This document shows, in pieces, positions 46,470 to 57,394 of a stretch of DNA of 64,000 nucleotides (position 1 is its first letter; every line of letters starts with the position of its first letter). Source of the DNA: Apiotrichum sp. Y4204 (lineage: Eukaryota > Basidiomycota > Tremellomycetes > Trichosporonales > Trichosporonaceae); contig JAMYHL010000095.1 in the NCBI GenBank assembly GCA_025531455.1, forward strand, positions 62,001 through 126,000. Direction: 5' to 3'. The position numbers and the translations under genes were made by a program. A model generated the notes under the pieces. It had not been told where the DNA came from. It saw nothing but the letters and a program-made list of their open reading frames with translations, and made no database searches.

Positions 46470-47309
46470 TTAGAGGAGGGTGGCGGCGGCGACGGCACCG
46501 AGGACGGCGGCGAGGGCGACGCCGGCGCGCGAGTTGGCCGACGAGGGCTTGTCAGACGGCGCGCCGCCAGTGGGAGCGGCGGTGCCGTTCTGGGAGGGCG
46601 CGGACGAGGTCGCGTTCGGGGCCGCGGTGGTCTGGAATCAGCACCAAATCTCGAAATCTCTGCAAGTCAATACCCACCTGAGTCTGGTTGGCAGCGGCGG
46701 TCGGCGAGGGGCCGGCAATAGTGGCGTTGTGGACGCCGTTGGGGTAGACGATGGTCGTGGGCTTGGAGAACTCGCCGGTGTAGGTGGCGGGGTACTGGGC
46801 CTCGACGCACTTCTGGGCGAGCTGCTGCTGGGCGGCGTCGAAGAGGTGCAGCATCGGGAGGTTGACCTTGTCGGGGTTGGCGACGAGGCACTCGACACAG
46901 ACCTGGAGGCCGGTGAGGGCGGTACCCTGCGCGTCAGCGGATTTCTGGGGTTACAGTAGCATCGCGGCGTGAGCGTGTCCAGTGGTCCCTCAAGGGCTCT
47001 CAAGTGATCCGGCTCCGAGTGATCCGGCTCCCGCAGCTGATGAGAACCATCTTATCGCACGCTCCTCCGCCTTGCGCTCGTCCCTCTATACTCACGTTGC
47101 AAATGCCGGTGCAGCGGGCGTCGTTGGAGGGGCACTCCGAGAAGACAAACTTGTACTGCTCGCAGCGCTGGTCGCAGACCGAGGGGATGGCGTTGATGTC
47201 GAACGACTGCGCGGAGACGCCGATGGCTGAAGTCAGAGGCATCCGGGGAGGCCACTGGATCACGATACTCACCGGCCGAGGCGGCGAAGAGGAGGTTGAG
47301 GGCGAACAT
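46470..47309 (-). CDS. GPI-anchored cysteine-containing surface protein
   Basis: Four exons (47273-47309, 47096-47226, 46678-46944, 46470-46631) give 198 residues. A signal peptide (MFALNLLFAASAAIGVSA) precedes a small Cys domain, SVCDQRCEQYKFVFSECP, with further Cys in NDARCTGICN and LQVCVECLVANPDKV. A Thr/Ala/Ser/Asn-rich stalk follows (AAPNATSSAPSQNGTAAP) with N-glycosylation sites. It ends in a hydrophobic tail, AGVALAAVLGAVAAATLL, without a charged end, typical of GPI addition. Likely cell wall or plasma-membrane outer face. I recognise no named family; small GPI-anchored Cys-rich proteins are common in Tremellomycetes. It lies 2 kb from the small secreted cysteine-rich cluster, but its cysteine pattern differs. 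Confidence 0.75.
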
Positions 47310-49344
47310 TATGATGGTTGGGCACGAGACGTGAGGAGTTGGGGAATAATGAGATGCGAGATGAAGAGTAGATAAACGAGACGCGAGTAAGGAGCGAGAA
47401 GGGTTTGGGATGGAGAGAACACAAAACTAGCTAGCTGTCGAAAGGGCAGCAATCAATAGCGAGGGTAACATTTGCAGGCCCGCCCAGCACCCCTGGTCCC
47501 CTCGTCTCCTGTCCTCAGTTCCATCTGGCCATCTGGCTGGGATACGGACCGAGCGACAGGGCGTACTGCATCTATCTGTGGCGTCCTCATTTTTCTCAGC
47601 ACTCTGCTGCGCAGCACCTCTCACTCTCACATGTGCACAGCACGCAACGGCAGCACGCGCCTCACGGATCACGAACCGAGCGTTCCTCAATTGACGAGCA
47701 ACACGGTCCGCTTGCAGTCTCGCCTCTTGCTGAGCTCATGTCTCATGTATCAAACACCCGTGGCGGCGCCCGCTGGACGCGCTTCTCACTATGTCCAACC
47801 CCCGGCGAGCCCATCTGAGCCCATTTGCCCACAAGCAAGTATCAATTGGGGCACGCTGAATGCATCTCGACTAAAGTCGGGTTACTCTCAGATACTCTCC
47901 TGCTCCCTGCTCCACCCCGTGTCCGATCACTCTCGTCCTGGACGAGATTTTTTTCTTCGCCTACTCTTCGTCTTGCCCCCAGGCACCGGCAAGTTTTGAC
48001 CAGCCTTGGGTTTCTGCGATGCCAAGCCCGACACCCAGGGAGCTTGCCCCTGCAATTCAGGAACGAGGAACGAGGGGGAACAGAAAAGGTGGACACTCGG
48101 GAGGCATGAGAGCAGAGGATGGAATAGTAAAGTTACGTGAAGCATCCAGGGTCTCTGTTACATTGATCTGTATTGTCCAATCTCCACCTCACTCGCTGAT
48201 CCCCGAAAAAAAAAAGATCGACACGCGAGCAAAAACGGATGCTGATCAAGGAGGACAAACAATGTCCCCCGACAACAACAATGGTACTCATCACCCACAT
48301 CTTGTACCGACACGTATCACGCACCATGTCTTTTCGTGACACTCCCAGAACCCACTCTACATCACAGAGAAAACCCACGCTGTGCGACTGATGGCGGAGA
48401 TCTGGTGGGGTAACGGCGCAGTACACATACAAAGGAGGGTGACAGCGGCGTTTGCGACGTCCCCACTCCACCGTTACCTTCATCATCTCAAGATCAATCG
48501 AAAGGGATTCTCACGATCTCACGACATTGTGAGATCCGATATCTAACTGCCTCACCTCATCACTCTCACGCCGCTACTATGACCACGCTGCTTACTATCA
48601 CCACGCAATGCTGACCACGCTTACACCGCCGCTTCTACCCACTTCGCAACGCCGAGGAGTCGCAGCTTAAGACATTGTCCCCGTTCGCAACAACACGAAA
48701 CTGGTCAGGTCCGCCTGCCAAATCCACCTCTTAGAGAGACGGCGTCCGCCTCTGCGAGACCTGCGGCCCTCAACATTGCTATTGAGTATTGCCCATGGCT
48801 CGACAGGATTACGTTCAGTTCATGTCCCGAGGTTCACCTCCCTCGTCTCTCACAACCAGCAGCCCGCAGTCATCACTTCTCACACCCTCTCTCCTCACAA
48901 TTCTCCGGCAAGGATTACACGCCACTAAAGACCATCCGCGGCCCGTTTCCTGTGTGCCCCTACCTCATGCGAAACGCGAGTCCAGGGTGCGGTTAGTAGT
49001 TTCGCAGGGCGCTGCGCCCTTTCCGCAGTCCACAGCTCCAACCACCAGAGTCTCCACTTGCGGCGAAATTGACACAGTACCGCATATCCGCATGGGGAGT
49101 GGAACCGCGTTTTGGATTCTGCCCCACATCAATCAGCGATAGGCGAGGAGTTGACTGTAATCATTACAAGAGGTGTAGACCCCCAGAGACCCAGTCACAC
49201 ACAGACTCACGACTACCAAACTGGCTGACTGTCATCTGCTATCGGGGCTCATCGGCTGCATCCTAGAAACGTTCTACATCTCTAAGGCATTGTAACTACG
49301 ATACAACGCTCGGAGCTACATGGTGTTGATGGTGCACCAGACTC
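47310..49344. other. Intergenic region, 2 kb
   Basis: Lies upstream of the GPI-protein gene and downstream of the first small secreted protein gene. I see no further gene; open frames such as 47472-47999 carry no features. Confidence 0.45.
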
Positions 49345-49640
49345 TTAGTTCTTGATACACCTGTACCCAACATGGCCCATGCCCTTGCAGCTGTAGCCGA
49401 CGTCGCACACCTGTTCTCCCTTCGAGTCTTCAAAGTGTCAGTATGTCTTCCGTCTCTCTCATCTCTACTGATGTACTCACTGTCGAAGCAACAAGTCTGG
49501 CCGGGACGCAGGCACCGATTGGCACACTTCGGACTGCAGTCGCCGATTGGGTGGTGCCCGTGGCCTCCGGCAGGCAAGGCGGAAGCAGAGGCGGTGGCGC
49601 AAAGGGCAATAACGGCAAGGAGAACGTTCTTGAAAAGCAT
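49345..49640 (-). CDS. Small secreted cysteine-rich protein 1 (80 aa)
   Basis: Two exons (49481-49640 and 49345-49427) encode 80 residues. A clear signal peptide (MLFKNVLLAVIALCATASAS) leaves a mature part of about 55 residues with eight cysteines in the order C-x3-C-x3-C-x6-CC-x9-C-x5-C-x9-C (from DCSPKC to YRCIKN). The intron is phase 1, just after the CC doublet, and exon 2 is exactly 83 nt, as in the genes at 50871 and 53297. The mature part is rich in Gly, Lys and His. The CC-centred framework resembles knottin-like disulfide folds, but no family can be named. Function is unknown; effector, antimicrobial or wall-associated roles are only possibilities. Confidence 0.8.
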
Positions 49641-50870
49641 TCTGGACTGTTGGGGTTGCAAGTAGATCGAAGAGTAGATGGATGATTGGGGGTGGAATCT
49701 GGATGAGCTGACCACTGGACCGTTCGTGTTATATACCATTCTTGCAACATCTTCAACGGATCGAGAGGGAGGTACTCATCCATCTGATCGGGCCTTGCCG
49801 CAATGAATAGCCTACACGAAGTGGGTTATCATCACTCTCAACGACAATATCATTTCCGTGCGTAGCGCACAGCACTACAAGTGCTATGCATCAACACCAC
49901 CGCCTTCACTGCAATGGTTAGATCTCAGATTGACTTTCACTCACCGCTACTGAGTGAATCTAATGTTTCGAGCGGAAGTTGAGCACACATCTAGATCGTT
50001 TGGGAGTGTCAGTTTCACTTTCCTGGTCCTGGAACTGTATGCTGAGCAGTACTACTTCGCTTCAGATACTGAAAAGTTGCGACAGCTGTTTATCACACGT
50101 TGCGTCTTGGCCCATCGAAGTGGCAGGATTTAAGAATTATGGTTAATCGCAACGCACCGCTTCACGCAGCATCCCCCTGTAACGTCACGGCTTCAACAAC
50201 GACACCACGAGGCACCGGACTACTCTTTGAGTGGAACTCTATGACAGTATATCGCGCGGCAGGCGCGGTAACTACCGGCCTGAGCTGAGTCACATCCAGC
50301 ATTCGAACTGACAAGTCGTTTGTACTGCAAACAATGACAACGCACAGGTGTATTTCCACGAGGACTGGGCGCCTGCATTCCACCAACTGTTCGGCCTGAA
50401 GATATGTCTCTTGTTGGGCGAGGCTGGTAGCTCTCCCTGGACAAGGAGGCCTTTGGGAGCGCTGACGGGTACGCCTAGCGCGAATCAGAAGCTGTAACTG
50501 AGTCGACTGGAGAGACAGAAGTCACCAAAAGTTTCTACACGATTGTCCTACCGGCGCCCCTTACAGCTCTCGTGCATGCAAACCGCGAAGCAAAGTGTCC
50601 TTCGGAGCTGTCCCCCCTCACAAGAGGAGCCTCTGAACAACTGTAATCCAGTGGTACATGGATGTGGGAAAGCACCCTCATTGCAGAACGTTCGCAATCT
50701 TGCAACGACTTTTGGTGACAACTGTATGGGACTCTGAAACTCTTCATGCGGCTAATGGCTACAGAGGTGGAGGCTACAAGCGACCAACGTTATCTTCTAC
50801 TGGCAACGACAGGTTCATGGTTGTTTGACCGGAGACCTTGTGGGCGGTGAAGAGCAATTGCAGGAGCGGC
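49641..50870. other. Intergenic region between small secreted protein genes
   Basis: No gene seen. It holds the promoter of the 49345 gene and a small hairpin (TTCACTCA/TGAGTGAA, 7-nt loop) at 49936-49958. Confidence 0.45.
49728..49737 (-). promoter_or_regulatory. TATA element of small secreted gene 1
   Basis: Reads GGTATATAAC toward the gene, about 90 bp upstream of the ATG. The same ten bases occur upstream of the 50871-51267 gene. Confidence 0.6.
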
Positions 50871-51267
50871 TTAGTGCTTGTTCACCTTCTTCGGCTTCTT
50901 CGGGGTCACGTAGCACGTGTTGTTCACGCACCTGCCCCTGCACGCCTTGCCGTCTACAGTCAGCTTGACTCTGGATTCGAGAATGGTAGGTGACAGTCAA
51001 CTCACTGCAGCAGGAGCCTCCTTCAGGCATGCACTCTTTCTCGTTACACCAAGTGTACGTGGGGCACCGGACGCCCCCTCCGACAGCGCGCTCCTCAAGG
51101 CCACCGTCGGTGGGCTCAGACGCGTCCGTGGTGTCGAAGCCGTCAACCGCCACGTCGTCGGGCGAGCTGTCAACCACTACGTCGTCGGCCGAGCTGTCAG
51201 TAGGGATGGCCGAGGCCGAGACAGCCGCCAGAGTGGCGGCGAGGATGAAGAGGTTCTTGAAGAGCAT
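50871..51267 (-). CDS. Small secreted cysteine-rich protein 2 (114 aa)
   Basis: Two exons (51006-51267 and 50871-50953) encode 114 residues. A signal peptide (MLFKNLFILAATLAAVSASA) starts with the same MLFKN as the 49345 gene. An acidic pro-like segment rich in Asp, Ser and Thr ends LEERAVGGG, a possible processing site. The mature part has eight cysteines as C-x5-C-x4-C-x6-CC-x4-C-x3-C-x4-C, and the C-terminus is very basic (TPKKPKKVNKH). Phase-1 intron directly after CC; exon 2 is 83 nt. The acidic pro-segment before a basic Cys-rich core is a layout seen in secreted antimicrobial peptides and effectors. No family is recognised, so function is open. Confidence 0.78.
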
Positions 51268-51385
51268 TGTGAGTGGTGATTGGTTTGTTGGGTAGTTGTA
51301 AAGGTAGAGCAGTGAGTGTGTCTGTATGAGTGAGGAGCTGAGGTTGCTTGTGTTGTGGAGAGACTGAACACACGATATTGCCAGC

Positions 51386-51395
51386 GTTATATACC
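51386..51395 (-). promoter_or_regulatory. TATA element of small secreted gene 2
   Basis: Reads GGTATATAAC, about 120 bp upstream of the ATG and identical to the element at 49728-49737. Confidence 0.6.
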
Positions 51396-53168
51396 GTTTT
51401 CAAGGTCTCTTTTCGGTGCTGGGTAAGGGGCTGTAAGTCTCGGTACTGCAAGTGTCCATACTCGCTCGCTGCTACCTTGGAGCTGCCGAACAACATGTCC
51501 TTGACGTCCAATGAAGGTAGTATCGAGGTCTGGGAGCTTTCAGTTAGTCGTGAATGTCATCGTCTACAAGATCACAAGAGGGTGAAACTGGTGCTGAACG
51601 ATCTCGACGTGAAACTCCGCACAGATCATCCCTGAGCGGTGCAGATCGCATCTAATCAACCTGTACAGTTTAAGTTCCCTCATCTCGTGATGTGACTTGT
51701 CAAGCTACTAGATTCTGATCCGACAATGGTGCAGCAGTTCCACTGAAATGGAAGCACTCACGGCGGTGCCACCTTTCACGCGAGGAAAGATTGGGAATGT
51801 GGGGAGGGCATGTGGCGGTGCGGTGCGATTTAGTCGACCAGGATCCTCGATCTTGATCTTGCATGCAAAATGTGATACATCTACGTATCGCCCGCGTCTC
51901 GACACGTTCACGGATGCTCTGTTGGCTTGGCGGCGTTTTCCGTCAGTCCTGATAATAGACTTTGCAACAGGGGTTGGTTACTTGGCGTTGGTTCCTTGGC
52001 GTACTGCACCTGCTGCACAGCGCTCACTTCCCCTGTCACAGAGATCTCGGTGCTCGGTCTGGGCCCAGCATCTCCTCCCCTCCTGTCAGAGAATCGGAGG
52101 TACAGTTTGTCGCCGAGAGGTGCCTTCAGCTCCTCGAGGCGTTTTTCAGAAACGTGGCTGCAGCGTGCAGCGCCGTGGAATCAACGCTGTGTCCAGTATC
52201 GGGTGTGGTTGGTGGCAGCACACAGAGCACTAGAAGTGGTGAGCAGTGTGCGTTTCCAACTCTAAACCTTATCTGAAAACTCGGTGCAGATCTGACCACT
52301 GCCCATCTCGTACAGGGTCTAACCACAGCTGCTGCTGTGCCCCCGTTACGGTCCACTGGTTGTCCAGCCCACCAAGTCCTATCGGATCTAAGTCGTGGCG
52401 TTGGAATCGAAGCTGTGATGAACGTTAACTTGACTGCCTGAAAGGGGCGATGAGCGGGGTGTTTGACGGTCGGTAAACCCAGGTATACTGTACAGCGCGT
52501 ACAAGGCTTGCAGATTGGGGAGCCCCCGACCAGGGGCAGAAACGGTGATAGAGGAGAGCATGAACAGCATGAAGATTGCCTTTTCTGAAGTCAGCTCACT
52601 GACAACCGAGCTGCTCATACCGGCTGCGATTGTTCAGAGGAACTGTACCAGCGATTCAAGGGTGGTGGTCCTCTTCTCCTTCTGTTCCTCACCACGTCCG
52701 CCCCAGCAGTTCCCCCACGTTCGACAAGGGTTCTGGCCTCTCGTTCACGCATTTGGACAACAATGTGCGGAGACATCAATCGGATCTATCAGATCGACGC
52801 AGAAACAGGCACAGTCCTAATCTTATCGAGCAGTGCACTGTCAATGACACATGGTCACAGTCCGAACGATAGGTAGATCCACTCTACGATAAGAACTGCG
52901 CAGCACGTTAAGTAAAGCGCAGGACTGCTGAATGTGGCGGCGGTGCATACTGTAGCAATGGTAACGGTGCACAGAGTCAATCCCTGCGGTTGCAAGATCT
53001 CAAGGTCCCCGCAAGGCGGTGATGGGTTTAGCGAACTGGTCACGCATGATGTACAGCACCGAAATCAGTCGCGAACGTCTGGTGCCACCGCTCTCTCGAA
53101 GGTAATCACGGAGCTCTTGTCAGTCTCGACATCAACCCGGTCAACTGCGCTCAACTGGAGACAGAAAA

Positions 53169-53176
53169 GGTATAAG
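53169..53176 (+). promoter_or_regulatory. TATA element of small secreted gene 3
   Basis: Reads GGTATAAG about 125 bp upstream of the ATG, similar in sequence and distance to the elements of the two sister genes. Confidence 0.5.
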
Positions 53177-53296
53177 AAGGGACCATCTGGCCTCCTAACT
53201 CGACACTTCACACTTCCAAGCCCAACCTATTTATCTGCCTCATCATCTAGATCACACTCCCCAACCCAGCTCACCTACCTCATCACCTACTACACA

Positions 53297-53639
53297 ATGC
53301 GCTTCAACTCCGCCCTCCTCCTCTTCACCCTCGCTGGTGCCGTTGCCGCCTCGGCCGCCCCCGCAGAGCAGGCCGACGCACCCGTCGCCGGTGACCTTGA
53401 CGGTGCCGACCTCGCCGAGCGCGCCGGTGGTGGCGGATACTACGGATGCCCCGGTGACAGGCGCTGCAAGGGTAAATGCATGAAGATGGGCGAGACGTGC
53501 TGCGGTAAGTTGCGAATAAGACCACACGAGTGGATGGGGAGCTGACACATCCGCAGACAATCTGAAGGGGGCCAAATGTCCCGCTGGCCGCAGGTGCGAG
53601 AGGACGCGCGACGGCAACTACTTCCACTGCGTTCGATGA
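53297..53639 (+). CDS. Small secreted cysteine-rich protein 3 (96 aa)
   Basis: Two exons (53297-53504 and 53557-53639) encode 96 residues. A signal peptide (MRFNSALLLFTLAGAVAASA) is followed by an acidic segment ending DLAERAGGGG and a mature core starting YYGCPGDRRCKGKC. The eight cysteines are spaced C-x5-C-x3-C-x6-CC-x7-C-x5-C-x10-C, closest to the 49345 gene (shared DN-KG after the CC doublet). Phase-1 intron right after CC; exon 2 is 83 nt. The core is basic. The AER/EER-Ala boundary before a Gly-rich hinge is shared with gene 2 and suggests proteolytic maturation. Function unknown. Confidence 0.8.
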
Positions 53640-54657
53640 GGTGTTCTGTGCTCTGCAGGATAACCTGGCACGGCCGCCGTACAGCCTCTAGCCATAAACG
53701 AGTTGGAAGCTCCGTTTGTGAAGCGCGATGCAAATTCAGTCCTGTGACGAGTCTTGTTTCATTGCTGCGTCGGTGCATTTAATCAGATAGAATCCAGGAC
53801 GTAGGGGCCCTTCAGCACAAGGTGGAGTTCACCTGCGCTCGGCCACGAGTCCCCCACATCCAGGGCGACACTATCGGCGCAGTTTTCCTGTTAAATCTCA
53901 AGGGGCAACAACCAGCGTCAGTCAGATGTCAGTCCAAGGCGGTTGTCAGAGTTTGCAGCAATTACCATTCCAATTACTCAGTCTATGCCGCAGGATGTGG
54001 GTTGACAGGGTCGAGGAAACTCATATTAGGCTGCGCGACGCGTGTTCCCGATAAAGTAACAAGGTCGCGTCGCGGCCAGTAACCCTGATTGATTTTCATC
54101 AGTGAGCGCGTCACAGCCAATGGCGATGGACCCCATCAACTCCGCTCGGGACCGGATCATCACCCGTGGTTGGCCGCTCACCACGAGACCCCCTACAGGA
54201 TCGTCGAGATGTGAGGGCAGCGGTTTGTGTCATCGGATCCAGTCCATGCCCCGTTTGTTCGTTATTTGTTCGGGTGATCATGGATGGCGGTCTGGTTTCA
54301 ACCCTTGCATTCTGGCCATGACCCGCCCCGTACGTCATTTTTCCGATGCCACAAAAGGCCACACTCTCTGTACCTCTGTTCGCTGCTGCTTGGGCTGGGC
54401 GGGGTTGGATTTCTACCAATAGAGCACGGAACACCATGACGTCATAAAAATACTCCCGCCCGCCCCCGGCTACACCGCATCATGGCAAAGCTCCTCGGTT
54501 GGGGGGTTCCGCTTTGTGATGTGTTGGTCCCTCTCTCTCTCCCACGTCGATGAACAAGAGACACACCACGACATCGGCTGTTTGCGATCTCTCTCTTTCC
54601 TTCCTGTGATCTCATTGTCAACACCTCCCCATCTCTCATTAATCCAATATCCACACA
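53640..54657. other. Intergenic region, 1 kb
   Basis: Lies downstream of small secreted gene 3 and upstream of the RRM-protein gene. No gene seen. A CT-rich leader-like stretch lies immediately before the RRM gene. Confidence 0.45.
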
Positions 54658-55994
54658 ATGTCCGGCTACAGCATCCACGTCGCGGGCCTCGCGCCCACCA
54701 CCTCCGAGCAGACCCTGCACGACTTCTTCTCGTGTACGTCCTGTTGTGCTCGCCATCGCTGTCGCCGCCCATGGATCACACTTCGACAAGCTCACTAACT
54801 CCAGTCTGCGGCAAGCTCACGTCCGTGAAGAAGTCTGGCACCGAGGCGGACATTACCTTCGAGAAGCAGAGCGCGATGCGCACCGCCCTGTGAGTGCACG
54901 AGAGATGCGGAGCTGACGACAGGATGCTCAACGGCGGCACTGTGAGTGATGCGACGTGGGATCGGGGGGTTGTGACGGGGAAACGCGCTTCCGAGGTTGT
55001 CGGTCCCAGCGCGGAACATTGCTCGCGACGCGTAACCGGTGGCAACTGCGCAGTGCATTGGATCCGCCGTAGCTGGTTCGCAGCTGCCTACTCGGCAATG
55101 CTGTGCATCGCGCAGCGCAGCACACACACCCTCCATCCCACTGACGTGACGCGTGACCCCATCGCTGACGACAGCTTGACGGCGCCCACCTCGAGGTCAC
55201 GTCTAAGACCCCCGAGGCCGACACCAAGGCGGCCCACTCCGAGTCGACGCCCGGTGCCCCGCCCATCGACCAGGAGGACAAGCCCAAGGTGGGTGAGAAG
55301 AGGGAGTGGCGCTTGTGCCGCTGTGATCTACCTCTGCTGCTCATTCCGGTCGCCTGTTCCAGCACTAACCCCAGTCCGCGATTGCCGCCGAGTACCTTGC
55401 TTCCGGCTATCTCCTTGGTGACCACATTCTCCAGAAGGCCATCGACGTCGACCGTGAGTCATATCGCAACGCGCTTGCTAACTCGTAGGCCGCCAGGGCA
55501 TCTCGTCGCGCTTCCTCTCGTTCCTCGGTGACATTGACAAGAAGGCTGGCGAGCGCCTCGTCGGCGAGAACCAGACTGTCTCCGCTCGCGCGGCCGAGAC
55601 GGCGCACGAGATTGCGACCAAGGCGCGTGAGGCCGACCAGCAGCACGGTGTCTCGTCCCGCTTCCACCAGTACTACCTCAAGGCGCTCGCCACCCCTGTC
55701 GGCCAGACGTAAGGACAAGTTCAAACGCCGGTTACTGACTCTAGTGTCTCCAAGTTCTACCACGAGGGCGCTGCGACCGCGTACGACATCCACGAGGAGG
55801 CCAAGCGCATCGCCAACCAGAAGAAGGCGGCGAGCGGCACCAACACCCCGCTGAGCCCCTCGACGCCCGCTCATGCCGGAGCCACCGGAGCCACCGGAGC
55901 CTCCGCTGCGCCTGCCAGCGCCCCCGTCAACGCGGACGTCGAGGCCAAGGAGGCCGCTCAGGCTGCCGGCCTCGGTGCGGCGCAGAAGGAGTAA
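54658..55994 (+). CDS. RRM-domain protein of the Vip1 type
   Basis: Seven exons (54658-54733, 54805-54889, 54923-54941, 55175-55288, 55375-55453, 55489-55708, 55745-55994) give 280 residues. The N-terminal RRM starts MSGYSIHVAGLAPTTSEQTL, with RNP2-like IHVAGL, FFSFCGKLTSVKKSGTEADI and ITFEKQSAMRTALML, then GAHLEV. The region after it (AAEYLASGYLLGDHILQKAI; GISSRFLSFLGDIDKKAGER) matches the conserved C-terminal part of fission yeast Vip1-like proteins. The tail is Ala/Thr/Gly-rich. A 19-nt third exon completes the RRM. The molecular role is poorly known; RNA binding is inferred from the RRM. Confidence 0.85.
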
Positions 55995-57394
55995 AAGTGT
56001 GTCTCGTATGTAGTTTGTAACGAGCCGAGGAGGCGGACCGTAGTCTCGATGCAATTCTCATGATGGCCATGCTGTTGCCTAAGGCGCAAAGACTCGTATG
56101 CGATGCCTCTCACGCTTCGCCACCGTCCGTTGCATTGTTTGTTTGGTCCCCGGCATGCGGGGGAGCCATGACGCAACAGCGCAGCAGATAGGGATGCAAC
56201 AGGCAGGGAGGGCAAGCAACAGAGCGCGGGGCAACGCGGAACGCGTCCACCTGGAAAAGGACGCGCCCATGGAATCCCCAAGCACTCGCCACACCTATAA
56301 CCCCGAAATCCCGCCTACCTCCACCACGCCACCCCTCCCTTCGCCCCCTCGCGAGATTTCAATCCCATAAAACCACCCTACCCATTCCTCTTTCCTTTTT
56401 CCTCTTTCTCTACGCAGGCCCAAGGTCACAATGCTCGCCACGCCCGGCTTTCCACAGCCACTCTCGCGAGCGGGCTAAGGTCCTGGCCTTCCAACTCCCC
56501 ACAACCGGCCCCAAAGGGCCAGCATCTCACGGTGCTCAGCGTTCGACCAGCAATGCGCGGCGGTGGCCATTCAAATCCCAGAGACGCCGAATAGGTAGAG
56601 GGGGCCAGCGCCGCTTGGCACGAGCGCGGGAGTCGCCCCGGGCGCGCATCTCTGAATATGGTACAGTTTCCTGTAAACTGTACCCGGCCCGGGGCTTTAG
56701 TGCAATTTGGTGACGTCCCCTTTTTCAACCGCTGCGAAGTCGCAGTGGGGGGATAACTCGATCAGGACTACTCTGGGCCTGCGATGGCTTTCGAGCCTAG
56801 ATTTTTCTCTATTCGTATGCGATGTATCGTGTGCGGTGCTGTGCTACTTTGACGGGAGCGAGGAGGGTGGAGTGTGGTGGCATTGGGGCATTGCGCGTGG
56901 ACACGGACGGACTAACGGAAAGGCCACAGCAAAGTCGAGCTTGGGCGCACGCACCGTTGAGTGAGCATGAGTGACGTGGCTCGCTGTGTGTGGGGTTGAC
57001 AAGATGACATCTGGTGACTGAGACACACTCAATCGCAACAGTTTGCTGATCACTTCACGGCAAGCTCCATCTTCAGGCACTTTTGTTTCGCGAGTCATCC
57101 ACACCTCCCGCACCCTTTCCTCGCTCCCTTCCCTCGCTCCTGCTTCGCTGCCGCCTTTCTCATAGATGCATGGTCGTAATTAGCACAATTCTACGTCCGA
57201 CGACAGGCTACGGCCGCCGCAGCGACGGGCTTGGGTTTGGCTTCGTGGGGGATCAGTCGCGGGAGGGAGGGGAATCACGAATGTCCGATGGAGGGTTAGT
57301 CTAGTGCTGTGCGGCGCGGCACGTCGCGGTCTGCCTCGAGGGTCGAGGGCCCAGTCGCGCCGACACTGCACACGTCGCACGACGCGCCGGGCGC
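55995..57394. other. Convergent intergenic region, 1.4 kb
   Basis: Lies between the stops of the RRM gene and VTS1. No gene supported. It contains a GC-rich patch (56420-56700) ending in a perfect 10-bp hairpin at 56660-56684. Confidence 0.45.
56660..56684. repeat. Perfect 10-bp hairpin
   Basis: Arms GGTACAGTTT and AAACTGTACC are separated by the 5-nt loop CCTGT. It lies between two convergent genes. It could be a structured RNA element or a mobile-element relic; nothing else identifies it. Confidence 0.5.

Larger units (their letters stand above)
51268..53296. other. Divergent intergenic region, 2 kb
   Basis: Separates small secreted genes 2 (-) and 3 (+). No gene or repeat recognised. Promoter elements for both flanking genes are listed separately. 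Confidence 0.45.

Noticed and set aside
56560..56600. ATTCAAATCCC resembling a tRNA B box
   Set aside because: No matching T-stem, acceptor stem or A box at the right distance.
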